A DNA stretch of 64,000 bases from Paenibacillus sp. P25 (GTDB lineage Bacteria; Bacillota; Bacilli; Paenibacillales; NBRC-103111). Shown here in pieces: positions 29,833-39,299 of this stretch (position 1 is the stretch's first letter; each line of letters begins with the position of its first letter). Position numbers and translations under genes: made by a program. Below the pieces are notes generated by a model. It was not told the DNA's origin. It worked only from the letters and a program-made list of their open reading frames with translations, and ran no database searches. The stretch is taken from positions 4,154,001 through 4,218,000 of the forward strand of contig CP085629.1 in NCBI GenBank assembly GCA_024704175.1. Reading direction: 5' to 3'.

Positions 29833-30611
29833 TCACAAGCGCATGGTGTTTTGGATATACTTGAACTCCGTTTCCATGATTCGAACAATAGCCGATTCAT
29901 GATCCGCCCCAATGAATGTCCAGTACCGGTGCCCAGGTATAACAGATTGGGTAATGAATCCTGACCATGTTAAGGACTTCGATTTTAGAGCGGACATGAG
30001 TTTGTCCAAACTTAATAGGTCATTTTGATATAGATCAACGACGATCACATCGGTTCGTGATTCTAGACGGATATAACATTCTTGATCCGTGTTTGTCTGG
30101 ATGACATATCCTTTTACATCTCTATTACGATCTTCAGCCATTCTCAATAACGGAATCAGGTCTTCCATACAAGTTAAAGCTATCCCGCTAAAATCATAAT
30201 TTTTAAAGTTCCATCGCTCCATAACAAGCATATCCTTATAAGCCCAATCAAAAGGAACACGGTGGATGATGCCAAATTGGGCCAGTAGCTCATTGCTGAA
30301 TCTCCTAGATTTCAAAGGGTTCGTTAAGTCGAAAATTGTAGAAGAAGATTCCGAAAAATCTCCCAGCAAGAGTGTTCTTAACTCCGCTGTCCTTAAACTA
30401 AAGGCATGTATCAATGCTTTTCGACGATAAGGCAAGGATAGTTTCCGTAGCAGAATACCAAAAGTTATTGGGTCAGTAGGTCGCCAGTTCTTTCACCTCA
30501 TACCAGTCTCGATCATGCCTGCTGATATAAGTGATTTCGTCTATTTCACCATGGATGAATTTTAAGGCTAGTTGAAGAAGGTCTTCCTTCAACCTAAGCT
30601 TTACACTCCAT
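29833..30611 (-). pseudogene. Unrecognised gene, probably frameshifted
   Basis: 29833-30435 is open for 200 codons and reads like a real soluble protein (RKALIHAFSLRTAELRTLL, WAYKDMLVMERWNFKNYDFSG, GHRYWTFIGADHESAIVRI). The same frame continues upstream without a start to about 30470. There a shift would join it to KLRLKEDLLQLALKFIHGEI and YISRHDRDWYEVKELATY, ending near 30611. No ribosome site is seen for a start at 30435. It probably belongs to the recombinase-carrying element. Function unknown. Confidence 0.45.
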
Positions 30612-30647
30612 CAGCTTAATCCCGTATCAAAGCACTCATCATCAACT

Positions 30648-30735
30648 CTCCACAAATGGAGCAGATTCTTGTTTCTTTCGACCGAAATCCTCGCATAACC
30701 CGAAAACCCAACGAGCTTTTGCTCCATTTGTGGAG
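30648..30735. repeat. Exact 16-bp inverted repeat, each arm a palindrome
   Basis: CTCCACAAATGGAGCA at 30648-30663 and its exact complement at 30720-30735, 56 bases apart. Each arm contains CTCCA-N4-TGGAG, itself palindromic. They lie 130 bases upstream of three tandem tyrosine recombinases and are good candidates for recombinase binding sites at the end of the element. Confidence 0.7.
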
Positions 30736-30865
30736 CAACCAGGACAGAAAACGAAAGCAAATGATACCTTTACATCAATGATGTGGACCATCGGGCCCCA
30801 CCTCCTTTCTAAGCAAAAACTGCGGTCTGAACGGTCGAACTAACAGAATCCGAGGAGAGATGTAG

Positions 30866-32372
30866 ATGGATAACGAACAGAATATTAGAAATATGGATAT
30901 TTTTAGTTCAGATCATTGGAAGCAACATGAGAAAACTATCTCCGCGAATGCTTCTTATGAGAATTCTACTTCGCGAGAATGTTTACAGAGGGGCCTAGCT
31001 GGCAATCATGATATCAAGGACTTAAGTTGGAAGAAGGTGCTTTCGTTCTTGGATACCATGTATGCATTCAGTTGGCCTGATCATGATGCTGAGATTGGTT
31101 CTTCAGGTGGTTCTCCTGCATTGAATGAATGGATCTTCACGAATCATATTCAAGACCAAATTTTTGCACCTGTTCTAATCGATTACCTGGAAAAGAAAAA
31201 GTCGATCAAATCAACCAGCTACTTTTCCATAACTGAGTACGCACTGGAGCTCATTCATTTCTTCAAAATCTATTTAGGAATTGATTCTCGATCCATTTGC
31301 GACAAAGAGCTCGCGAACAGGAATATCCTTCAGAAGTTTATTGAGCAATCTTATCCCAATTTCATTCAGAGAGGTCTGATTCAAGAGATAGCAAAAAAAT
31401 TACTCTCGGATGAGATCAAACTGCAGAAATCTACACACAATCATTCCTCAAAAGAATGGACTCAAGATATTAATCACCCCGCGGTCAACGCTCACATGAA
31501 CGATTTGATCCGATCAGGGGTAAAAGAAAAGTCGGTTTACGGAAAATATAAGATCAGTTATGCCATGTTTTTGTTCTGGGTCGCGCACCAATTACGTTCA
31601 GTTCCAAAGTACTTCACCCGACGACATCCCTCTATCTAGGGTTACAGAAGAGCATCTACTCGAATTCAAACAGTACTTAATGCGATTAGTAACGAAAGGT
31701 GTTTACAGCAAGCACACGGTTAGCGATCGTTTTTACGACACCCGCTTCCTGCTGTCCAATTTATACAAGTTAGGCTGGCTCCCCAAGGACATTACTTTGG
31801 ATGTTGCTGGAATCCCGTATGATAAGTACCTTCATCGAGATTTACCGAATGATGAGGAGCTTCAAAGTTTTTTCCAAACGATACAACTCTATTCTGATCA
31901 GCCCGTAATGGAACTAGCAGCCTTTGGGTTGATGCTCTGTCTTGGCTTACGAATCCATGAAGTGGCTGGCATCCGCTATGAGGATGTCAACTTGGAAAAT
32001 AAATCCATTTCTGTTTTCGGAAAAAATGAAAAATCGGCAATTCTCCCCTTGCCTGATCCTTTGCATAAGTATCTTGAAAAGCTTTTTGTCAAGCATTCTC
32101 AGGATAGCTATGGGTTTGGAAACAACAGCCAGACAGTTATCCGTGAATTACGGGAACGTTACAAGCTTTATTCCTTTGTATCGGGCTGGAACTATCCGGG
32201 AGGCCCCCATTTACTTCGGCACGTTTTTATCAGCAGGTTGTCGGAACGTGAAGATTGCCCACCGCAATTGTTAATGTATCTCGCAAGACATGACCGGCCA
32301 GAAAATACTGCACGATATGTTCATCGAAGTACCCGTCAATTAAATGATGCCGTGAACAAAATCAATTTCTAA
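30866..32372 (+). pseudogene. Tyrosine recombinase, first of the trio, frameshifted
   Basis: About 500 codons from ATG 30866 after GAGGAGAG. The long N-terminal SAM-like region reads to KYFT near 31618, where one extra C shifts the frame. It resumes DDIPLSRVTEEHLLEFK. Catalytic residues follow: the arginine in CLGLRIHEVAG, then HLLRHVFISRL and the tyrosine in ENTARYVHRS. The full set (R, H/RxxR, Y) is present. Confidence 0.8.
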
Positions 32373-32386
32373 AGGAGAAATCCCCC

Positions 32387-33514
32387 ATGCCTAAAGTAAT
32401 CAACGACACGAAGTATTCTGAACTTAAAGACCAAATAAATCAGCTGTTAAGCCATTATGGCCCCGAAAAAATGCGGCTAGTAATGGAAACATTGCCTGTT
32501 CAGACACACCCAACATTGGAGTTCGCCCCAGTAGTGCGAGACGTTTCATTTCCCGAAACCGTTGACGCTTTCTTTGAAAGCAGTAAATTTTCTGGACTAA
32601 GCCGGACCACACAAACAACGTATCGCTCTGAGATGAAGCTCTTCCAGCAATATGTGAAGGAGCATCTAGGCGATAATCCCCAGTTTGAAAAAGTGACTAA
32701 CGGCGAATTCTTGTCCGATTACATCCATCTCAACTCGGATCAAAATACGAAAGCCAAGAAGTCTTCCTTTCTTCGGACCTTTATTAAGACCATATATAAA
32801 AAATTTTATGGCCATCAAGAACTCGGTGATTTAAAGACCATTCTTCGGGTTCGATGGTCAAACGACGAAGCTCCAAAGGCCTTTACCAAAGTGCAGATTG
32901 CCGAAATCTTGCGGATCGCACAATCTCGTAACCATGATAGTCTCTATACGGCTATTATCTGGACTTTCCTTGGGAGTGGAATTCGTATCAACGAGCTTTG
33001 TCATCTTAAGATAGGAGACATTGAGCCGGCGACTCAGACAATTAGAGTGGTCCCCAAAGGTGCTGAGAATACCAAGAAAGCCCGAAAAATCAATCAACTC
33101 GCACTGATGATGGTCACAGATTTTATCGATAAGAAGTACAGCCAAGCTCGTGAGGTGCTGCCAGATACCGATTATCAGCGACTCTACATCTTCTCGAGCA
33201 CCGGAGGGAATAAACCTATCACTCCCAGAGCCATCCAGCAGTTTATGAAAAGTATCATCAGAGAGGCTCGATCCATAAAAGATGAAGACAAAGACCGATT
33301 AGGCCCCCACTCTTTTCGGCATTCTTTTGCAATTCAAGGCCTTGAAGCAGGAATCGACATCTATACCCTGGCCAAACTTCTCGGTCATGAGTCGCTCGAT
33401 AGTACGATGAAGTATTTGAGACTGTTTGATGATCAATTAAAGGATGCCATCAACAAACATCCATTCGCTCAAGAGGTTATCAAACAAATAAGAGAAAGGC
33501 TGGAGAACAAATGA
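32387..33514 (+). CDS. Tyrosine recombinase, second of the trio
   Basis: 375 residues, intact. N-terminal SAM-like binding domain (residues 60-160, LSRTTQTTYRSEMKLFQQY), catalytic domain with arginine in GSGIRINELCHL, HSFRHSFAIQG, LGHESLDSTMKYLR carrying the nucleophile tyrosine. ATG 32387 follows AAAGGAG by 9 bases. It lies 14 bases from the first recombinase and overlaps the third by 4. Confidence 0.88.
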   Translation: MPKVINDTKYSELKDQINQLLSHYGPEKMRLVMETLPVQTHPTLEFAPVVRDVSFPETVDAFFESSKFSGLSRTTQTTYRSEMKLFQQYVKEHLGDNPQFEKVTNGEFLSDYIHLNSDQNTKAKKSSFLRTFIKTIYKKFYGHQELGDLKTILRVRWSNDEAPKAFTKVQIAEILRIAQSRNHDSLYTAIIWTFLGSGIRINELCHLKIGDIEPATQTIRVVPKGAENTKKARKINQLALMMVTDFIDKKYSQAREVLPDTDYQRLYIFSSTGGNKPITPRAIQQFMKSIIREARSIKDEDKDRLGPHSFRHSFAIQGLEAGIDIYTLAKLLGHESLDSTMKYLRLFDDQLKDAINKHPFAQEVIKQIRERLENK

Positions 33515-34452
33515 ACCGTTTATTGATGGATTCCCCATACTATACTAACTGGAAGAAACATACCCATCTCAAGGATTCTGCAAAATACGTATATAGCCGC
33601 CAGTTCATGAAGTTTGAGCAATACCTGAGCCAAGATTATGTTGGACAGCTGGATTTTGATAAATTTTACTACGACACCGAATCCGAAACATATCGCCCCA
33701 TTGATACTGAGTGCATTGATGGTTATGTCCAGTTTCTCAAACAGAAATATCAGGCAAGCAAAAATACTCTTTTCAACAATATAGTGTATTTAAAACACTT
33801 CTTCACCTTGCTTCACGGGCTTGGCATGATTAAACAGAACCCCATGAAAAACTATCCAAATCCGTACTATGAAAGACGAATTATTGATCGTTCTCTCTCC
33901 GTTGAGGAATGTCGGCGATTATTTCAAGCGGCCCTTAAAGCCGATCCATTTGTCAGAAAGTACTATACCCTCTTTTTTTAATGACTACGACCGCTCTTCG
34001 TAACAGAGAGATCATTCGGTTAACATATGACCAAATCGATTTTGACCGGAAGGTTATTCTGGTGAACAAAGGGCAGAAAACCACTTCCGATGTCGTTTAC
34101 ATGCCTAACTCCCTGGTTTATGAGTTGGAACGATACCTGCATCATGCTTCTATTGAAGAGTGGCGGAAAACCGGGCATTCCGAGGTTTTCTTCGAGAACA
34201 ACCGTCCGCTGACATCAGAATCATTAAACAAACTCATCAAAACACTTTGCAGGGAAGCAGGGATTCAAAAAAAAGTCACTGCCCATAGTTTCAGGCATAC
34301 AGCAAGCATACTTGATGCAGCGCAGTGGAATTGACATCATTGCCATCAAGCGCCAACTTAGACATAAGCAATTATCGACAACTTTGCGATATGTCCCCCC
34401 GGTTGATGCTGCAAACCTACTCAATGATGCATGCTCCAATCTTATCCAATAA
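33511..34452 (+). pseudogene. Tyrosine recombinase, third of the trio, two frameshifts
   Basis: Starts at ATG 33511 inside the previous stop (ATGA). Binding domain up to RKYYTLFF near 33980, where a T-run is one base short. Resumes LMTTTALRNREIIRL with the catalytic arginine. A second shift at HSFRHTAS near 34313 (one extra A) leads to YLMQRSGIDIIAIKRQL and the tyrosine in STTLRYVPP. The corrected stop is TAA 34450-34452, giving about 313 residues. Confidence 0.8.
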
Positions 34453-34458
34453 CAAAAA

Positions 34459-34500
34459 GAACCCGATGAAAGCAAGGAAAATATGCCTTCATTCGGGTTC
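34459..34500 (+). terminator. Hairpin after the recombinase trio
   Basis: GAACCCGATGAA (34459-34470) pairs with TTCATTCGGGTTC (34488-34500) with one bulge and a 17-base loop, six bases after the last recombinase stop. The following sequence is A/T-rich but has no clean T-run. Confidence 0.5.
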
Positions 34501-34651
34501 ATTATTATGAACAATTATCGTTAACACAGCTACTCACGTGTTGTCATTAAACACCATTAAGGGAATTGGATACCGAAAGCACCTGGCTCGAGGAATGGTA
34601 TCGATCAACTGTCCCGCGAGGACATGATTTGGACCAGAGGATGGCCACTCA

Positions 34652-35626
34652 TTAGGCTTCCATTGGGAACAGAAGCGATAGAAGGATTGATATAATTATA
34701 AACCTAGAAAAGATCAATTTCAATATTCCTATAGACCCGTTGTTGTTCCGTGATAGATAATTCCGAATGTGATGTGCGGTCGCATACTTCACCTTCTGTA
34801 CTTGCCCGAGAATGGAGTAATGAATCATATCCGGATTCGTCATCCACACTTGCGCTCGTTCCATTATTCGGCGCCGCGGCCTATTCTCGGTATCGCCATC
34901 TAGTCGACCAATATGAATCGAGCGATTCCCCAAATACAATTGCGTCTCAAACCACTCATCCAAGGAATATTGATCCTTCGTTCGATCCATGCCAAAACGC
35001 CTGATTTGATCCAATTGATCATTAGCTAATGCTTTGGTTGGAAATATGTATAATGCTCGTTCTTCAGGATGTTTATATAAACGGCTAAGAATCGGCAGAT
35101 TATATGACAAAGTCTTACCGGATGAAGTAGAAGTGACTAGGACAATATTCGATCCGCAATTAACTGCATCTGAAGTTTGTGCTTGATGAGAATATAACTG
35201 CTTAATACCCATTCGAAGTAAAGCATCTTTGATTGGTTCAGGCGTAGATGCAGGAATATCAGCAAAAGTAGCTTCTTTCGCAGGAAGTGAATGAATATAG
35301 ATTTCGGCAGATTCTTCCTCGGCCAACTTCTTCAGCTTATCCAGTACATCTCCCGATGAAAATTCATGGCTAACTACTCCGGGAATTCGGCTATCTTCAC
35401 ATAGAATAAATTCTTCCTTCTCCACTAGAACGATGGCAAAGCATGACGGACAGTAAATCTCCTCAGCGAATCCCAGAAAGTTTTCATTCACAGGAGTCCA
35501 ATCTGAGCATTTGATCCCGGTTGGCGAATATTCAAGCAGTCGTTGCTCTCCGGCTTGGCTGATCTTATGAGAAATTTGAATAGCCTTCAGCATATTCGTG
35601 CATTCAGAACATTTCAGAAATGCCAT
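34652..35626 (-). pseudogene. N-terminal part of a superfamily 2 helicase (MrfA/YprA-like), truncated
   Basis: Start ATG 35626 follows GGAGGG. An N-terminal cysteine pair region (KCSECTN, CPSCF) precedes a DEAD/DEAH core: ELYSHQ-like QLYSHQAQTSDAV, Walker A TSTSSGKT near residue 165, FPTKALANDQLDQI and WMTNPDMIHYSIL. After about 34830 the match ends before the DEVH box and the reading degenerates to 34652. The second helicase domain and the C-terminal DUF1998-type part are gone, lost next to the RIT element. Related helicases (MrfA, DISARM DrmA) act in repair or defence. This copy cannot be active. Confidence 0.7.
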
Positions 35627-35914
35627 ACCCAATCCCTCCACCACTAATGTACGCTGATAATATTAGAACATAACAATTAGACAGCTGGTTTCATAGAATA
35701 TACGTTCCCATGGAATATAATCCCTTAACTGCTAATTCGACAATATAGGCAGTTAGTCCTGTGAAAATACGAAAAAACCCAAACAAAGCAACTTAGAATC
35801 ACTTTGTTTGGGTAGTGTAGTGGAAATTTATTTTTTTAGAGCAAGAGTCATTATCAGGATGTAGACATTGATTAATCTTAGCTTCTTTTCTAAGAGTATT
35901 ATAATTGAGCATTT
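35627..35914. other. Intergenic region with a minus-strand terminator
   Basis: Between the helicase start and the insertion sequence no gene is supported. It contains the terminator at 35777-35813, which must belong to a gene formerly upstream and now displaced by the insertion sequence. Promoter elements for the helicase were not clear. Confidence 0.4.
35777..35813 (-). terminator. Intrinsic terminator
   Basis: ACCCAAACAAAG (35777-35788) pairs with CTTTGTTTGGGT (35802-35813). On the minus strand six T residues follow. It would terminate minus-strand transcription, for example read-through from the Gabija genes before the insertion sequence arrived. Confidence 0.75.
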
Positions 35915-37254
35915 TGCAGAACTCTGAGCCCTTGAGACACAAGAATTTCTAGGGATAAAAAAGGGACTTCACCCCAATTTGGAGAAGTTTTTCGGTGACC
36001 AAACCAAAAACGCCCAAAAGGAGGAAGTCATCTTGTATATTCTCCAAGAAAGTCTGTTTTCCTTCGAGGAACTGCAAAAACTTGAATTCAAAGAACGAAT
36101 GCCTATCTTTTTCAGCGCTCTTGACCTACGTTCTTACGCCAAAGAACTAAGAAGTCGTTCCCCCGAGGCGCTGACGGTCACTGCAGACAAGGAATTCTTC
36201 GGGCTTTGCTTGCAGCTCCGCTGGAGAATATCAGTACGTTCACTGGCCTGCATCGCCGGCTGGATATGGATCTTCGTTTTCGCTATCAATGCGGACTTCG
36301 GCTTGATCGGGAGGCTCCTTCCGTGGCAACGCTGAGCCGCGTCTTTGCCAAGCTTACGAGCAAAGATCTGGCCAAGCGGCTTTTTGAAGATCTTATCACA
36401 CGCTGCAAGCAAGAAGGTATCATCGACGGAAGTCATGTGGCCATCGATAGCGCCGCGATCCATGCCTATGAGAAGAAACAGCCGAAACGTAAAAGCGAAC
36501 TCACGGGCAATGCGAACTGGGGTGCCAAGTTCGACTCCTTCGGCAATAAGATGAAGTGGTTTGGCTACAAGCTTCATCTCGCCGTGGACACCAAAAGCGA
36601 ACTGCCGATGGCCCTCACCGTGACACCGGCTCATGTCCATGACGGCGATATGGCGCCGGATCTGATGGAACAAGTCGCGGCAAAAACCAAAGTCAGCTTC
36701 TTTGTCCTCGATGCTGGGTATGACCAACTAAAAAACTACGAGGCGGCCCGGAATTTGAAAGCACAGGCGATCATCCCGATGAATCTTCGCAATGAGAAAG
36801 AACCGCCTGCCGGCATGACATCGAACGGAACACCTTGCTGCTCCATGGGTTTTCCGATGACCTATTGGGGAGCGGATGGTGAAGTTCTGAAATTCCGCTG
36901 TCCACATGCTACAGGCAAGGTAGACTGCCCGCTCGGAATGGCCGCTTGTTCGTCTTCCAATTATGGGATGGTCGTTAAGGTGGATACAACCAGTGATCTG
37001 CGCCGCTACTCCACACCGCATCGGGATAACAAGCGTTGGAAAGAACTGTACAACGAAAGAACTAGCGTGGAACGATGCAATTCCCGCTTGAAAACCTATC
37101 TAACTGCCGATGCGATGCACATGTGGGGAATTCGGAAAGTCACAACGCACCAGTACCTTAACGCCATTGTATTGCTGGCTTCTGCACTAGCCATGGTTAA
37201 GCATTCAAGCAATGCCGCAGACTTAAATTTTTCGGCATAGACTAAAATTCTGCA
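35915..37254 (+). mobile_element. IS5/IS1182-like insertion sequence
   Basis: 1340 bp bounded by imperfect terminal inverted repeats: TGCAGAACTCTGAGCC (35915-35930) and the complement of GACTAAAATTCTGCA (37240-37254), agreeing at roughly 12 positions. The transposase fills the interior. No target duplication was recognised. Confidence 0.65.
36032..37240 (+). pseudogene. DDE transposase (DUF772 plus DDE domain), frameshifted
   Basis: Start TTG 36032 lies 8 bases after AAAGGAGG. N-terminal part FSFEELQKLEFKERMPIFF, then a break near 36170-36200 and, in the next frame, RQGILRALLAAPLENIS, the DUF772 segment RFRYQCGLRLD and SVATLSRVFAKL. The catalytic core has GSHVAIDSAAIHAYE, VLDAGYDQLKNYEAA and NERTSVERCNSRLKTYL, supplying the DDE residues. 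Conserved cysteines RCPHATGKVDCP are present. A single indel inactivates it. Confidence 0.82.
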
Positions 37255-37542
37255 GGTCTGCCCATTTTTCCAAAAGCCATCACATCACGACATTGAAACC
37301 AATCACAGGCCAAATAAATCTGTTGTCTTTTTCTCGAAAATGGAATTATGTAAAGTGCACAATTGTCCATGAAATTAGTTGGATTTAAAAATGCATCGTC
37401 GTCGAGTTTACTCATACAACATTTGTCGTATTTTATTTATTTCCACTAACACATGGACAAGGGTCATTACGACCTAACTGATTCTTCAATCAATTCCCTC
37501 CACTAGCCGCTAGTGATGACATCCCTTAGGCACATTGCAATA
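37255..37542. other. Region downstream of gajB
   Basis: 288 bases without a gene. It contains the palindrome CACTAGC-C-GCTAGTG at 37501-37515, about 27 bases after the gajB stop, which lacks a T-run and is more likely a protein site than a terminator. Confidence 0.4.
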
Positions 37543-39282
37543 CTATTTCAATAAAATACATACATCATCGCTCGGTGTTACGATAGTTGCATTCTGTTTA
37601 GCACGAGTAACCGCAACTCTTAGATTTAAGCGTGCTTGATCCATTTCTTTTTTACTTGCATCATGTCGAACTATCTTGCCTTGGTAACGCCCTTCGTATA
37701 CAAAAACTTCATCAAACTCCTTACCCTTGGACTTATGAATTGTCATTACATGAACACCCTTCCATACCCTTGTGGAAGTTGAAAAATGTTCTTGAAGAAG
37801 AGCATTTCGGACGGCTTCTGTCGCCCCTGAATAGTTTCCATAATCCTTCCATAGATTACTCAAGTTTAATGATAGAATCGAACCCTTATGCAACAATCTT
37901 AAAAAATGAGCATCATTCTCCACCTGTTTAAGGTAACCGGATGTGGAACTTTTAAGTAAATTCCGTACAGTTATCCAATCTCCACCTGGATCTCCAGTAA
38001 ACTCAATCTTGGTACTTTCAGACATTATTCTTTGACATTCCTGAATTGCCAACTGTCTATTCTTGCCGCGGATCTTTCCTGATTTAATATATTCAAGAAG
38101 TGCTGATGAAAAATCAAGATCAGCTTTACTTGGAGTTTCATCTCCTTTTCTTCCTCGAATGTGTTCACATAAATCACCAATAAGTCTATCTGCATTTGTT
38201 TGCTTTTGTGAGCCCAATTCAAGAACCCCCGCAATCAATATCGTTGCTAAAGATGGGCCAGCTGTTTCGAGTGCCACCTCATGTTTAATTTGGGGTATTA
38301 CATTGCCATTGGCAAGAGTATGAACTGTACTAAAACAGCTTGAAATCTCCAACATCAACCTCTTAGAAGGTACTAAAACTGCTATTGACCAATCCTTCCG
38401 ACCAGCATCGATTATTTTTTTACGTGCCTTTAAAACTGTAAACTTTAAATCTATGTGAGGATATCCTTGACGAAAAGGATATCCTAAAAAGTGCACATTC
38501 TTATATTTCCTACCTATATTTTTGCCACTTAAAATATCATTTCCAAATTGCACTATATCCGTGTCTTTGCTGCGATTGTTCTCTATACCGAAATCAAATT
38601 GAGTTGGATGAAATTCTTTAATATATTCTCCAATTCGTGCAGGGTCTGCTCCTCTAAATTCATAGATACGTTGCTCGGCATCAGCAAGGGCAATTAGCCT
38701 GCTCCTTTTCCCAATAGCTTTAATAAACTCCCATTCATCTGAATTTGTATCTTGGAATTCATCAAGAATAACAACCGGATAGGCAACCGATATAACTTTA
38801 GCTAATGCATTACTTCTTGATAGGAGATCGGCACCAATTCTCGCAAACAAATCAAAATGAAGAATTCCCTCTTCTTTGAAAAGCCTATACTTCTCTTCCT
38901 CACGAGCTTGTTTACCCGAAATATTTGCAAATCTTGATGCTGCTTCTGGCGGAGGGAGGAGACGAATTGGGGCATTGGAATTTATTAGGTAACCATGGCA
39001 TTTTAGCAAATTCCATATAAAACCATGATATGTATTAATCTCGAGGTGGCTTCGTATTTTATCAGAAATAAGAAGACCAACTTGTTCTTCAACACGAGAA
39101 ATAGTCGCCCTTGCAAAACTTAAAAATAATACAACCTGACCTCTTTTAATTCCTTCTTCTTCAATTATCCGTTTTGCTTTCAGTAATGCAATCGTAGTCT
39201 TGCCTGAACCAGGGCCTCCCAGAACTAAAAGATTCCCCTCAGTCTTTATTAATTGTTTTTTCTGCTCTGAGAGTTCAAACAT
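37543..39282 (-). CDS. gajB: Gabija protein GajB, UvrD-like helicase
   Basis: 579 residues, intact. UvrD/PcrA-type superfamily 1 helicase motifs: Walker A GGPGSGKTTIALL near residue 22, LDEFQDTNSDEW (motif II), ADAEQRIYEFRGA (motif III), VMTIHKSKGKEFD (motif V) and RVAVTRAKQNAT (motif VI). In Gabija, GajB joins the GajA tetramer and helps degrade or sense nucleotides and DNA during phage infection. ATG 39282 follows GGAAAGGGG, 17 bases after the gajA stop, so the pair is cotranscribed. The partner and the class 2 OLD neighbour make the Gabija call strong. Slightly longer than the best-known GajB. Confidence 0.87.
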   Translation of the reverse strand: MFELSEQKKQLIKTEGNLLVLGGPGSGKTTIALLKAKRIIEEEGIKRGQVVLFLSFARATISRVEEQVGLLISDKIRSHLEINTYHGFIWNLLKCHGYLINSNAPIRLLPPPEAASRFANISGKQAREEEKYRLFKEEGILHFDLFARIGADLLSRSNALAKVISVAYPVVILDEFQDTNSDEWEFIKAIGKRSRLIALADAEQRIYEFRGADPARIGEYIKEFHPTQFDFGIENNRSKDTDIVQFGNDILSGKNIGRKYKNVHFLGYPFRQGYPHIDLKFTVLKARKKIIDAGRKDWSIAVLVPSKRLMLEISSCFSTVHTLANGNVIPQIKHEVALETAGPSLATILIAGVLELGSQKQTNADRLIGDLCEHIRGRKGDETPSKADLDFSSALLEYIKSGKIRGKNRQLAIQECQRIMSESTKIEFTGDPGGDWITVRNLLKSSTSGYLKQVENDAHFLRLLHKGSILSLNLSNLWKDYGNYSGATEAVRNALLQEHFSTSTRVWKGVHVMTIHKSKGKEFDEVFVYEGRYQGKIVRHDASKKEMDQARLNLRVAVTRAKQNATIVTPSDDVCILLK

Positions 39283-39299
39283 AGTTAGAAGCCCCTTTC

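Larger units (their letters stand above)
30648..34500 (+). mobile_element. Recombinase-in-trio (RIT) element
   Basis: Three adjacent tyrosine recombinase genes in one direction with tight spacing (14-base gap, then 4-base overlap), preceded by palindromic inverted repeats and followed by a hairpin, match the RIT layout. The right boundary was not identified. No passenger gene is present. RitA and RitC carry frameshifts, so transposition is probably lost. Confidence 0.7.

Noticed and set aside
30648..30735. Palindromic pair as a CRISPR repeat or a terminator
   Set aside because: Only two units in inverted orientation, no spacer periodicity and no T-run.
30866..34452. Tn554-type transposition genes tnpA, tnpB, tnpC
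   Set aside because: All three genes encode tyrosine recombinases with R-H-R-Y residues of similar size; Tn554 has a small TnpC without them.
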